A stretch of 64,000 nt of DNA from positions 62,001 to 126,000 of the forward strand of contig NZ_WKRD01000002.1 in assembly GCF_009680455.1 (NCBI RefSeq), given 5' to 3'. The DNA is from Lachnospira eligens (GTDB lineage: Bacteria > Bacillota > Clostridia > Lachnospirales > Lachnospiraceae). Shown in pieces: positions 17,889 through 26,302 of this stretch (positions are counted from its first letter, which is position 1; each line of letters opens with the position of its first letter). The position numbers were made by a program, and so were the translations under genes. The notes below the pieces were generated by a model. That model did no database searches. It had not been told where the DNA came from and saw only the letters and a list, made by a program, of their open reading frames with translations.

Positions 17889-19154
17889 TTAACTGTTTAC
17901 TTCTGTTTCTTCTTCCTGGCGTCTTAAGATATCATACTTATCAAGCTGGATTCCTAAATCAATATAGAGATTCTGCTTAGGATGTGGACAGCTATCCATA
18001 TCCTTACCATTCTCATCGACAATACGCTTAACTGTGACTTCTATATTCTGTCCATCCGGCTTCATTACTTCAATTGTCTCGCCAACTGAGAACTTGTTTC
18101 GCTGCTCAATATGGTAAAGTCCCTGCTCGTTAGTATCTCCTACGATACCAAGATATGTGTATTCCCTGATATATGTGTTACTGTCATATATCTGTGTATT
18201 CTCGTCCGGCTTTCCAAAGAAGAAACCTGTTGTATACTGTCTGTAAGTACATTTGCTTATCTCACTCTTATAGAATGGGATTCTAGCCTTGTACTTTTCA
18301 GGATCTTCTATAAAATCATCAATAGCAAGTCTGTATGTTCTCGCAACAGTTGCAACATACAGAGCTGTCTTCATACGTCCTTCAATCTTAAATGAGTCAA
18401 TGCCTGAACTTACCATCTCTGGAATATGCTCTATCATGCATAAATCCTTAGAGTTAAATATATATGTTCCTCTCTCATTCTCATATACAGGCATGTACTG
18501 TCCCGGTCTGTTTTCCTCAACAACAGCATATTTCCAACGGCATGGATGTGTACATGCTCCCCTGTTAGCATCTCTTCCTGTAAGGAAGCTTGATAACAGG
18601 CATCTGCCTGAATAAGATATACACATTGCTCCATGCATGAATGTCTCAATCTCCATCTCATCAGGGATATGTGCTCTTATCTCCTTAATCTCCTCAAGCG
18701 ATAATTCTCTTGCTGAAACCACTCTCTTAGCGCCCTGATTCCACCAGAAATTATATGTCATATAGTTAGTATTATTAGCCTGTGTGCTTATATGTATATC
18801 AATATCCGGAAGTACTTCCTTTGCTATTGTAAACATTCCCGGATCCGATATAATGAGTGCGTCAGGTCCTACTTCCTTAAGTTCCTCAAAGTAAGCTCTT
18901 GCACCCTCAAGGTCATAGTTATGTGCCAGAATATTAGCTGTAACGTATACCTTGACATTTCTTTCATGGGCAAACTTAACGCCCTCTTTCATATCTTCTA
19001 TTGAAAAATTCTTAGCCTTAGCTCTTAATCCAAATGCTTCACCACCGATATATACGGCATCTGCACCGAATATTACTGCTATCTTTAAAACTTCAAGACT
19101 GCTTGCTGGTATAAGAAGTTCTGTTTCTCTGCCATTATACATATGTCCTGCCAT
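17889..19154 (-). CDS. trhP: U32-family tRNA hydroxylation protein TrhP
   Basis: 421 residues. Starts ELLIPASSLEVLKIAVIFGADAVYIGG-like, the U32 TIM-barrel signature; the four-cysteine cluster (CISYSGRCLL then GACTHPC) of the YegQ/YrrO subgroup follows at about 170-200, and a C-terminal U32 beta domain ends the protein. TrhP makes 5-hydroxyuridine at tRNA position 34 from prephenate-linked chemistry. The methyltransferase that acts next, TrmR, is encoded 11 nt upstream. Bacillus subtilis has two subunits (yrrN, yrrO); here a single chain is seen. Older annotation as a collagenase-like peptidase is unlikely to reflect its role. Confidence 0.85.
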   Translation of the reverse strand: MAGHMYNGRETELLIPASSLEVLKIAVIFGADAVYIGGEAFGLRAKAKNFSIEDMKEGVKFAHERNVKVYVTANILAHNYDLEGARAYFEELKEVGPDALIISDPGMFTIAKEVLPDIDIHISTQANNTNYMTYNFWWNQGAKRVVSARELSLEEIKEIRAHIPDEMEIETFMHGAMCISYSGRCLLSSFLTGRDANRGACTHPCRWKYAVVEENRPGQYMPVYENERGTYIFNSKDLCMIEHIPEMVSSGIDSFKIEGRMKTALYVATVARTYRLAIDDFIEDPEKYKARIPFYKSEISKCTYRQYTTGFFFGKPDENTQIYDSNTYIREYTYLGIVGDTNEQGLYHIEQRNKFSVGETIEVMKPDGQNIEVTVKRIVDENGKDMDSCPHPKQNLYIDLGIQLDKYDILRRQEEETEVNS

Positions 19155-19165
19155 ATTATTCTCCT

Positions 19166-19807
19166 TTACTGTTTCACACTGAGTGTAATTCCATCGCCGA
19201 TAGGAACAATAGATGTCACAAAATCCTTTGTATGAGTAAGCTCATACACATATTCCCTTATCCTTGTATGAATTGTTCTGTTTCTTCTCGTAACTGCATA
19301 GCGGGATTCCACTATTTCTCCCTCCTGCAGAATATTATCCGATATAAGAAGTCCGCCTTTTCTAAGGACTCTCTTAATATCAGGAAGATAATTAATATAC
19401 TGTCCCTTGGCAGCATCCATGAATATGAAATCATATGGACCTTCCAGAGTCTTCAACACTTCCAGCGCATCTCCCTCTATAAGTGTTATAACATTCTCTT
19501 TTCCTGCCCTTTTAAAATTATTTCTTGCCACAGGTATTCTCTTATCATAATTCTCTATTGTAGTAATTGTGCATTTTTCCGGCATATTCTCACTCATAAG
19601 AATAGATGAGTAACCTACTGCTGTTCCAACTTCCAGAATCCTTTCAGGCTGTACAAGCTGTAACAGCACCTTCAGCAAATTACCCATCTCTTTTCTAATG
19701 ATTGGGACTTCATCCGCAATCGCTTCTTTTTCAATTGTATTACATATATCAGAATTACCACAATCGAGAGAATTAATATAGGCAACTACTCTTTCATTGA
19801 CTATCAT
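19166..19807 (-). CDS. trmR: tRNA 5-hydroxyuridine methyltransferase TrmR (class I O-methyltransferase)
   Basis: 213 residues, catechol-O-methyltransferase-like fold. SAM site ILEVGTAVGYSS, acidic ribose ligand in TTIENYDKR, metal-binding Asp in DFIFMDAAKGQY and the DNIL block are all present. The neighbouring trhP and the same order as Bacillus yrrM-yrrN/O support the wobble-uridine pathway U34 to ho5U34 to mo5U34. AAGGGG precedes the ATG. Generic O-methyltransferase is the fallback name. Confidence 0.85.
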   Translation of the reverse strand: MIVNERVVAYINSLDCGNSDICNTIEKEAIADEVPIIRKEMGNLLKVLLQLVQPERILEVGTAVGYSSILMSENMPEKCTITTIENYDKRIPVARNNFKRAGKENVITLIEGDALEVLKTLEGPYDFIFMDAAKGQYINYLPDIKRVLRKGGLLISDNILQEGEIVESRYAVTRRNRTIHTRIREYVYELTHTKDFVTSIVPIGDGITLSVKQ

Positions 19808-19827
19808 ATATTCCCCTTACAATTAAG

Positions 19828-20205
19828 TTATTCTTCCTCACTGTCTGACTGTGCCAGTACTTGCATAATCTCAGTAGGTGTCATTCCCGTGTTAAGCTCA
19901 TAAGTTCCACCTATAAACTTATCCTTATAATCTGAGAACTGAATCTGAAAATATGCTATCGTTTTATCATGTACAAGTCCTTTATCATAAAGCATGCCAG
20001 CAAGCTTCTTAGCCTGTATGTCTGTTGTTATAGTAACCTCAACTGTACGGGCATTATCATCTGAATCAACTGCCTGTTCATTAAATATCTTCTCACCAAA
20101 TGAATACGCCTTGCTTCCCATAAAAAACACGAGATATATTCCTAAAACAATTATTAAAACATTCAGCGATACCGATACCAGCATCCTGATTGATTTATTG
20201 CTCAT
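19828..20205 (-). CDS. MltG-like membrane protein lacking the catalytic domain
   Basis: 125 residues. One membrane helix near 9-30, a short linker, then a LysM-like subdomain (about 50-115; ITTDIQAKKLAGMLYDKGLV and TYELNTGMTPTEIMQVLAQ) that matches the N-terminal part of the endolytic transglycosylase MltG/YceG. The roughly 200 residue catalytic domain with its Glu is absent and the frame ends cleanly with an acidic tail. It holds the exact syntenic place of mltG (upstream of trmR). A peptidoglycan-binding or regulatory remnant is likely; enzymatic activity is not expected. Confidence 0.8.
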   Translation of the reverse strand: MSNKSIRMLVSVSLNVLIIVLGIYLVFFMGSKAYSFGEKIFNEQAVDSDDNARTVEVTITTDIQAKKLAGMLYDKGLVHDKTIAYFQIQFSDYKDKFIGGTYELNTGMTPTEIMQVLAQSDSEEE

Positions 20206-20250
20206 AAAACCTGATTCTCCTCTTCTTTAATAAGCTACACTATATATGAT

Positions 20251-20592
20251 TCACCCTAAAAAATCAAGGTCCATGTCTACTGCCTCGGCAATATCCTTAT
20301 ATATATCTCTCATAAATCTGCAAAATGTAATCTCTGTCATAAGATATCTGTTTACAATGTCCTGATTCCTCATGTCGGCATATTCCTTATTAAGATTCTC
20401 CATTGCTGCAAACATGTCTGGAACATTTTCTGAATTCTGTAATTCAAAATTCCTCATACGGAATTCATCCACCTGCCTCTTCAAGTCAGGCGTCCTGTCT
20501 ATTTCAGACTGAAGTCTTCTGTATTCCCTATATTCTTCACTGTTAAGAATTTCATGTATAATCTCTTTCTTAAGTTCATCAATTCTACGCAT
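20251..20592 (-). CDS. YlbF/YmcA family protein
   Basis: 113 residues from the ATG at 20592 (AGAGG 8 nt upstream). Nearly all helical, with the family pattern YREYRRLQSEIDRTPDLKRQ and FRMRNFELQN. In Bacillus, YlbF, YmcA and YaaT form the Y-complex that tunes RNase Y maturation of operon transcripts and sporulation/competence. The placement beside RNase J suggests an RNA-turnover link here too. Confidence 0.85.
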   Translation of the reverse strand: MRRIDELKKEIIHEILNSEEYREYRRLQSEIDRTPDLKRQVDEFRMRNFELQNSENVPDMFAAMENLNKEYADMRNQDIVNRYLMTEITFCRFMRDIYKDIAEAVDMDLDFLG

Positions 20593-20638
20593 GAAAAACA
20601 CCTCTCCAACTGTCTGCAGTAATATCCGGCAACATATA

Positions 20639-22309
20639 TTATATCTGTGCCTCCATAATGATTGGAAGTATCACAGGATTTCTCTTAATCTTCTTCCAGA
20701 GATACTCGCTCAAGTCATCTTTAATAATATTCTTAATCTTACTCCAGTCAGTAATATTCTTATCAAGACACTTTTCAACTGAATCAGATACAATTGCTCT
20801 TGCCTCATCAAGAAGCTCTTCAGCCTCTCTTACATACACAAAACCTCTTGTAACAATATCCGGGCCTGCTATAAGCTGTCCGGTATATTTTTCAAGTGTA
20901 AGAACAACAATGATAATACCATTCTCTGCAAGGTTCTGTCTGTCTCTTAATACAATATTTCCTACATCACCTACGCCAAGTCCATCAACAAAAATAGCTC
21001 CTGTCTGGACATGATCTACAACCTGTGCATGCTCATCATTAAGTTCTAACACATCTCCTGATTTGGCAATAATAACATGATCCTTGTCATATCCAAGTGA
21101 CATAACAACATCTCTCTGTGCAACAAGGTGTCTGTACTCACCGTGAACAGGAATAGAATACTTAGGCTTTACAAGAGAATATATAAGCTTAATCTCTTCC
21201 TGACATGCATGTCCTGATACATGTGTATCCTGGAATATAACCTTAGCACCCTTCATACCAAGCTCATTAATAACCTTGGCTACTGACTTCTCATTACCAG
21301 GTATAGGAGTTGATGAAAATACTACGCAGTCGCCAGGCTGGATAGATACCTTTCTATGAAGGTTAGCTGCCATTCTTGAAAGAGCAGCCATTGATTCACC
21401 CTGACTACCTGTTGTAATAAGAACAATCTGCTCAGGTGTATAATTCTTCATCTCATCCGTTTCAATAAGAGTTCCGTCCGGAATCTTAAGATAATCAAGG
21501 TCTTCTGCAACCTCAATAATATTAACCATACTTCGGCCTTCAACACAGACTTTTCTGCCATATTTAACCGCTGAATTAATAATCTGCTGTACTCTGTCTA
21601 CATTAGATGCAAATGTAGCTATGATTATTCTGCTGTTCTTATTGTCATTGAATATCTTTTCAAATGTAGCTCCAACAGTTCTCTCTGACATAGTAAAACC
21701 AGGTCTTAAAGCATTCGTACTGTCGCACATAAGTGCAAGTACACCCTTCTTTCCAAGTTCACCAAGTCTTTGAAGATCAATAGGATCACCATATACAGGT
21801 GTATAATCAACCTTAAAATCTCCTGTGTGGACAATAATTCCTGCCGGTGAGTATATAGCAAGTGCTGCAGCATCTGCAATACTATGGTTAGTTCTTATGA
21901 ACTCAACCCTGAAATCGCCAAGAGTTACAGATTGTCCATACTTAACAACCTTTCTCTTAACTAACTTTAACATATTATGTTCCTTAAGCTTTGACTCTAT
22001 AAGTCCCATAGTAAGCTTAGTAGCGTATATAGGAACATTGACATCCTTTAAAACATATGGAATTGCACCAATATGATCCTCATGTCCATGAGTAATAACG
22101 AATCCTTTAACCTTATTAAGATTCTCCTTAAGATAAGTAACATCCGGTATAACTAAATCAATACCAAGCATATCTTCCTCTGGGAAAGATAAGCCACAAT
22201 CCACAACAACAATACTGTCATCATACTCAATGGCAGTAATGTTCATTCCTATCTGCTCAAGACCACCCAATGGTATAATCCTGACAGACGCATTCTCTGC
22301 TTTTTTCAT
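20639..22309 (-). CDS. rnj: Ribonuclease J
   Basis: 556 residues from the ATG at 22309 (GAGG 5 nt upstream). Metallo-beta-lactamase domain with HGHEDHIGA zinc motif, further ligands in RTNHSIADA and VHTGDFKVDY, a beta-CASP domain (ASNVDRVQQI; HVSGHACQEE) and the C-terminal dimerisation domain. Length equals that of RNase J1. Acts as 5'-3' exonuclease and endonuclease in mRNA decay and rRNA processing. Only one rnj is present in the window, so J1 versus J2 cannot be decided. Confidence 0.95.
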   Translation of the reverse strand: MKKAENASVRIIPLGGLEQIGMNITAIEYDDSIVVVDCGLSFPEEDMLGIDLVIPDVTYLKENLNKVKGFVITHGHEDHIGAIPYVLKDVNVPIYATKLTMGLIESKLKEHNMLKLVKRKVVKYGQSVTLGDFRVEFIRTNHSIADAAALAIYSPAGIIVHTGDFKVDYTPVYGDPIDLQRLGELGKKGVLALMCDSTNALRPGFTMSERTVGATFEKIFNDNKNSRIIIATFASNVDRVQQIINSAVKYGRKVCVEGRSMVNIIEVAEDLDYLKIPDGTLIETDEMKNYTPEQIVLITTGSQGESMAALSRMAANLHRKVSIQPGDCVVFSSTPIPGNEKSVAKVINELGMKGAKVIFQDTHVSGHACQEEIKLIYSLVKPKYSIPVHGEYRHLVAQRDVVMSLGYDKDHVIIAKSGDVLELNDEHAQVVDHVQTGAIFVDGLGVGDVGNIVLRDRQNLAENGIIIVVLTLEKYTGQLIAGPDIVTRGFVYVREAEELLDEARAIVSDSVEKCLDKNITDWSKIKNIIKDDLSEYLWKKIKRNPVILPIIMEAQI

Positions 22310-22359
22310 AAACACCTCATAATAAAAATAAAATATAAAATATGAATAAGGCTCACACC

Positions 22360-22623
22360 TTATTTAAGTTCAACATCATCATCCATTAATTCAGAAAACA
22401 CCTTGCCTACCACTTCAAGTTCACTGTCTTCCTCTACAAACTCATAAACAGCTTCTTCACTTGCCGCATCAGATGTATCCTTAAGAATATAAGCTTCTGC
22501 TTCCTCGTCCTCATTATCTGACTCTGATACAAGCAGGTAATTAATTCCGTTAATTCTAGTTTCTTCAATCACATAAAATTGTGTCTTCTCACCGTTCTCG
22601 TCAATAAATTCAAGCTTTTCCAT
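22360..22623 (-). CDS. DUF1292 (YrzB-like) protein
   Basis: 87 residues from the ATG at 22623, with GGAGG 11 nt upstream; a TTG six codons earlier is an unlikely start. Very acidic and small, with the family pattern EFIDENGEKTQFYVIEET and YLLVSESD. Found in most Firmicutes between ruvX and mltG/rnj. Function unknown. It sits 21 nt after ruvX. Confidence 0.88.
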   Translation of the reverse strand: MEKLEFIDENGEKTQFYVIEETRINGINYLLVSESDNEDEEAEAYILKDTSDAASEEAVYEFVEEDSELEVVGKVFSELMDDDVELK

Positions 22624-22644
22624 GAAAAACAAATCCTCCAAATA

Positions 22645-23067
22645 TTACTTCTGTTTAGATTCCATATATCCACGCAAAATAAAAACAGCCGCAAGCTGAT
22701 CAATAACTGTCTTGCGGTTTTCTCGCCTCATCCCGCATTCTTCAAGGACTTCGTCTGCTTCAACTGTAGTAAGTCTTTCATCCCACAGTGTAACAGGTAA
22801 TCCTGTTCGTCTCTCCAGTGCTGCTGCAAATTCTTCACAGGCCTTAGCCCGTTCCCCAATAGTATCATCCATGTTCTTAGGATAGCCAACCACGATTTCA
22901 GTTACATCATATTCGGATATAATCTGTTCTATTCTGGCATAAGTTCTTCGTAACTTATTATTCTCTTTTCTTGTTATCGTTTCGAAAGGCTGTGCAGTTA
23001 TCCCAAGCGGATCGCTCAAGGCAACTCCAACAGTCTTCGTCCCGACATCTAAGCCTATAATTCTCAT
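22645..23067 (-). CDS. ruvX: RuvX/YqgF Holliday junction resolvase-like nuclease
   Basis: 140 residues from the ATG at 23067, one base after the ireB stop (AAAGG 9 nt upstream inside ireB). RNase H-like fold with [19 protein letters not shown] carrying the first Asp, [13 protein letters not shown] in the middle and DERLTTVEA plus [10 protein letters not shown] at the end. YqgF proteins process pre-16S rRNA in some bacteria and resolve junctions in others. Essential-type core gene in the ireB-ruvX-DUF1292 set. Confidence 0.93.
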   Translation of the reverse strand: MRIIGLDVGTKTVGVALSDPLGITAQPFETITRKENNKLRRTYARIEQIISEYDVTEIVVGYPKNMDDTIGERAKACEEFAAALERRTGLPVTLWDERLTTVEADEVLEECGMRRENRKTVIDQLAAVFILRGYMESKQK

Positions 23068-23068
23068 A

Positions 23069-23326
23069 TTATAAGCCTTTACCTTCAATGAAATATCTTA
23101 CAACCTCTTCAACAAGCTCGTCTCTTTCAGCCTTCATAATAAGGCTTCTTGCATTGTTATGGCTTGTAATATATGTTGGGTCACCAGACATAATATAACC
23201 TACTATCTGGTTAACCGGATTGTACCCCTTCTCTTTAAGTGCAAGATATACCTGCTCAAGTATTCCTTCTACTGAAATTGTCTTCTCTGGCTGAGTTTTA
23301 AAAAATTGAGTGTTGTTATCTACCAT
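23069..23326 (-). CDS. ireB: IreB family regulatory phosphoprotein
   Basis: 85 residues from the ATG at 23326 (AAAGGG about 10 nt upstream). Matches IreB/YrzL along its length: the N-terminal Thr-rich patch ([17 protein letters not shown]), then [20 protein letters not shown] and NARSLI. In Enterococcus the N-terminal Thr residues are phosphorylated by the PASTA kinase IreK and the protein restrains cephalosporin resistance. First gene of the cluster; the upstream 150 nt contain the terminator of the DUF4956 gene. Confidence 0.92.
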   Translation of the reverse strand: MVDNNTQFFKTQPEKTISVEGILEQVYLALKEKGYNPVNQIVGYIMSGDPTYITSHNNARSLIMKAERDELVEEVVRYFIEGKGL

Positions 23327-23419
23327 ATCTACCACGCCCTTTCGTATATTGTTTATAATATAATAAATATGCGAATTATACAAGTGCCTGACATAAAAAA
23401 GATTGTAAAAAAAATGTAA

Positions 23420-23454
23420 AACTGCCCGGACGGCATGAATTTGTCCGGGCAGTT
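23420..23454 (-). terminator. Rho-independent terminator after the DUF4956 gene
   Basis: Perfect 12 bp arms AACTGCCCGGAC / GTCCGGGCAGTT with an 11 nt loop; on the minus strand it is followed by TTACATTTTTTTT. Separates the polyphosphate/DUF4956 unit from ireB. Confidence 0.9.
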
Positions 23455-23481
23455 CTGTTATTATATAATATGATTAATGCA

Positions 23482-24174
23482 TTAATTAAGGTATCCGCCA
23501 TCCGAATCCGGCATCATCCCCATTGTAATATTGAGATTACCATTCCTTACTCTTAACTCATCTATGAACTGCTTCTGCTCGCTCTCGTATTTCATCCTGC
23601 ATTCATAGGTAAGTTCAAACATTGTACCCATATTAGTTGTCTTTACTTTTCTAAGTACATTTTCACTAAGATACTTATCAAATATATCATCAAATACTGC
23701 CATATAGTTAAGATTCTCTGGAATTGTGATTCTTAACTGTTTTCTATGTGCATCTCTTGTTCCAAATCCTGTTACCGATAACACTACAAATACAAGAAGA
23801 ATTATTACTGCGAAGCACCCTGCAAATGTCACAAAACCAAGTCCGCATGCAAGACCTGTTGCCATTGCAAAAAACACTACTGAAATATCTTTAGCACTTC
23901 CCGGTGCTGAACGGAATCTTACTAAAGCAAAAGCTCCCGCCATTGAAAACGCTCTTGCAACATTACTTCCTACAAGAAGAATAACTGCTGCCACTATTGC
24001 TGGTAAAAGAGCAAGACCTATTATAAAGCTTTTATTATATCCATCCTTCTTTGATACAAGTGTATACACAAAAGCAATCACTAAACCAATAACAACTGCT
24101 ACTAATATTCCTAACATTGACTGGCTAATGCTGATTGTATTCTCTGATGTTGATGTAAAGATTGATTCAAACAT
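23482..24174 (-). CDS. DUF4956 membrane protein
   Basis: 230 residues. Four membrane helices in the first 135 residues, with the family block FALVRFRSAPGSAKDISVVF, then a cytosolic beta-alpha domain. AAAGGAG lies 8 nt before the ATG. DUF4956 proteins co-occur with VTC polyphosphate polymerase domains and CotH kinases in Firmicutes. The start lies 64 nt inside the VTC gene in another frame, implying tight translational coupling. A role in moving or sensing the polyphosphate product is a guess. Confidence 0.9.
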   Translation of the reverse strand: MFESIFTSTSENTISISQSMLGILVAVVIGLVIAFVYTLVSKKDGYNKSFIIGLALLPAIVAAVILLVGSNVARAFSMAGAFALVRFRSAPGSAKDISVVFFAMATGLACGLGFVTFAGCFAVIILLVFVVLSVTGFGTRDAHRKQLRITIPENLNYMAVFDDIFDKYLSENVLRKVKTTNMGTMFELTYECRMKYESEQKQFIDELRVRNGNLNITMGMMPDSDGGYLN

Positions 24175-24920
24175 ATATTTTCTCCTTTATACATTAAGCT
24201 TGTGTAATTCGTAAGGACATACTGCTTATATTCAGTACCATACTTAGAAAACGATACCGGGTAAACATTAAGTCCTGATATTATCTTAGTAAACCACAGC
24301 GGAACAGCGCCGCTTATCTTAACTTCCATTAAATACTGACCATCCGGCAAAAGCTTCTTTCCATAGCTTCCATGCTCGAGTCTTATATCTTCCCTTCTGG
24401 TCGTAATATTTTTATCAAATGTAATTCTGAAATCACCGTCATCTTTCTCAAAGTATGCAAATCTGTCATATGAAAGATAAACTTTAGGCTGCAAATGGTA
24501 GAAATTCTTGAAGTAATCTATCTCCTTAAGCACCTGCCTGTTTATTCTTCCTTCATGGTTATCTGGACATATGTCGTCATCAAGAAAATCATATGCCTCC
24601 TGAAGCGTCATTGAAGTTCTTCTTTTATTGACAATACCATCGTACTTCTTCTTAATCTCTACAAAGACGTTATCTGTAAGCTCTGGCGTCCCATAAGCTC
24701 TCAGTCTTAACTTTTCTTTGTATACCGGTTTCTCAATAGAAGCTCTTATAAGCTGATCATTCTCAGTATCATAATATATGTTGCTGATTCTGTACGCCTC
24801 ACCATTTCTGTTATACGCATCCGGATTCATATAATCAGCTATCTGGTAAGTCAGTTTATGAAAAGTATCTTCATCTATAATGTATTTCTTCTCATAACGG
24901 TTGAAAACTTCAATTGCCAT
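24111..24920 (-). CDS. Polyphosphate polymerase domain protein (VTC)
   Basis: 269 residues from the ATG at 24920 (AAGGAG 8 nt upstream). Triphosphate-tunnel fold: N-terminal RYEKKYIIDE, SNIYYDTENDQLIRAS, the basic strands KLRLRAYG and EIKKKYDGIVNKRR, and a late MEVKISGAVPLWF strand with Glu/Lys. Related to the catalytic VTC4 domain that builds polyphosphate from ATP. The companion membrane protein DUF4956 overlaps its 3' end. No CotH gene is adjacent, unlike many such operons. Confidence 0.88.
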   Translation of the reverse strand: MAIEVFNRYEKKYIIDEDTFHKLTYQIADYMNPDAYNRNGEAYRISNIYYDTENDQLIRASIEKPVYKEKLRLRAYGTPELTDNVFVEIKKKYDGIVNKRRTSMTLQEAYDFLDDDICPDNHEGRINRQVLKEIDYFKNFYHLQPKVYLSYDRFAYFEKDDGDFRITFDKNITTRREDIRLEHGSYGKKLLPDGQYLMEVKISGAVPLWFTKIISGLNVYPVSFSKYGTEYKQYVLTNYTSLMYKGENICLNQSLHQHQRIQSALASQC

Positions 24921-25056
24921 ATCAGGCACTCCTTTCTGTCTCTTTCGTTCTTACAAGTAAGATATTAATTGGAAAATGTGACCAATCTATGTAAAAAATA
25001 AGTAAAATCAGTGTAGTTTTGTGAAAAAACCACACAAACATTACTTTGTTGCAGAA

Positions 25057-25312
25057 TAGTAGGTTTACAAAAGCATCTGATAACATCCATATATCATCTA
25101 AGACCTACTAATGGCTTATAACTTTATAATTTAGTAGGTTTCTAGCGCCGGTTAGTTATATCTAATCATTTGTTTTTCTTTCTTCTAACGTCAAAAACAC
25201 CCACTAAATCACTGGTATGAAATGTTTTAATGGGTCTTTGACAATTTCTCATGTTAAAAGTTCTAAAAATAAGCCTACTAAATTCCAGTTTTCTTAATAT
25301 CTAGTAGGTTTT
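25057..25312. repeat. Cluster of AGTAGGTTT dyads in a gene-free region
   Basis: The 476 bp gap (24921-25396) has no gene. It holds TAGTAGGTTT at 25057-25066, CCTACTAA at 25104-25111, TTAGTAGGTTT at 25131-25141, a variant CCCACTAAA near 25201, CCTACTAAA at 25274-25282 and TAGTAGGTTTT at 25302-25312. The second/third and fifth/sixth form two similar hairpins of 7-8 bp arms 171 bp apart. Nature unknown: operator cluster, structured RNA or decayed mobile repeat. Confidence 0.65.
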
Positions 25313-25362
25313 AGCAGATTACCAAGCAATTACTGCAGTCCAATATGCAGCCGAAGTCAAAA

Positions 25363-25388
25363 AAGGATGCCACTTTCGCGGCATCCTT
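25363..25388 (-). terminator. Terminator of the glgB-like/mscS unit
   Basis: Arms AAGGATGCC / GGCATCCTT with an 8 nt loop, followed on the minus strand by TTTT; the plus strand is also followed by six A, so it may work in both directions. Nine bases beyond the mscS stop. Confidence 0.9.
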
Positions 25389-25396
25389 CAAAAAAA

Positions 25397-26284
25397 CTAC
25401 TTCATATGTACATCAAGCTGGTTGAACGGAATCTCAATTCCATTCTCATCAAATATATTCTTATATCTTTCAAGCAGGTTAAATCTTACATTCCAGTAGT
25501 CTGCTGTATTAACCCAGGCTCTTGTCTCAAGTGTTACACAGCTTTCATCAAGGCTCTTGACAACAACCAGAATATCCTTGTCCTTAAGTATCCCCTTCTC
25601 ACTATTAATAACCTGTTCAAGAAGCTTCTTGGCTTTAGGAATATCTGATGAATAGCCAATTCCTATCTGAATATCAATTCTTCTTGTATTCTCTGCACCT
25701 ACGTTAACAATGCTTGAATTAGAAAGTGAACCGTTCGGGAGCATTACTACTTTATTATCAATAGTAACAAGCCTTGTGTAAAGAATCTCTATAGACTTTA
25801 CAGTTCCTTCATTAGTTCCGACTATAATATAATCACCAACCTTAAAAGGCTTGAATATAAGAATAAGAATTCCTCCTGCAAAGTTTGAAAGGCTTCCCTG
25901 CAGGGACATACCAATCGCAAGTGCTGCAGAGCCAAAAAGTGTGAGCAGTGATGTCGTCTGAAATCCCAGCTTATCCACAACTATCATGATAAGTATTGCA
26001 TACATTACAAACTTAAGCACTGATACCACAAAATTAACAACGCCTTTATCTAGCGTGCTTCTGTCCAGTATCTTCTTTACAAGCTTATCAAGTACCCTGA
26101 TTATCTTCTTGCCAATAAACCATATTAAGACAGCAATAACAATTTTACCAATAAGTGAAACCGACCAGTTTCCTAAATCATTGAGAAGCTGCTTAACATG
26201 GGCAATAGAAAAGAATCTGGTTATCTCACCTGTTTCCTGCTGGATTGTTGTGGCTGCATCTGCCACAAGTCCTATGAATCCCAT
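25397..26284 (-). CDS. mscS: Small-conductance mechanosensitive channel (MscS family)
   Basis: 295 residues. Three membrane helices (about 40-60, 85-105, 112-145); the pore helix is GSAALAIGMSLQGSLSNFAGG, with the Gly/Ala pattern of MscS TM3. Then the beta domain (FKPFKVGDYIIVGTNEGTV) and the alpha/beta C-terminal domain. Opens under membrane tension to release solutes on hypo-osmotic shock. Starts 18 nt after the glgB-like stop. Confidence 0.93.
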   Translation of the reverse strand: MGFIGLVADAATTIQQETGEITRFFSIAHVKQLLNDLGNWSVSLIGKIVIAVLIWFIGKKIIRVLDKLVKKILDRSTLDKGVVNFVVSVLKFVMYAILIMIVVDKLGFQTTSLLTLFGSAALAIGMSLQGSLSNFAGGILILIFKPFKVGDYIIVGTNEGTVKSIEILYTRLVTIDNKVVMLPNGSLSNSSIVNVGAENTRRIDIQIGIGYSSDIPKAKKLLEQVINSEKGILKDKDILVVVKSLDESCVTLETRAWVNTADYWNVRFNLLERYKNIFDENGIEIPFNQLDVHMK

Positions 26285-26302
26285 AGCTGATCCCCCTTTG
26301 TA

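Noticed and set aside
24111..24174. Overlap of the VTC and DUF4956 genes as a frameshift error
   Set aside because: Both proteins are complete for their families and the downstream gene has its own AAAGGAG site.
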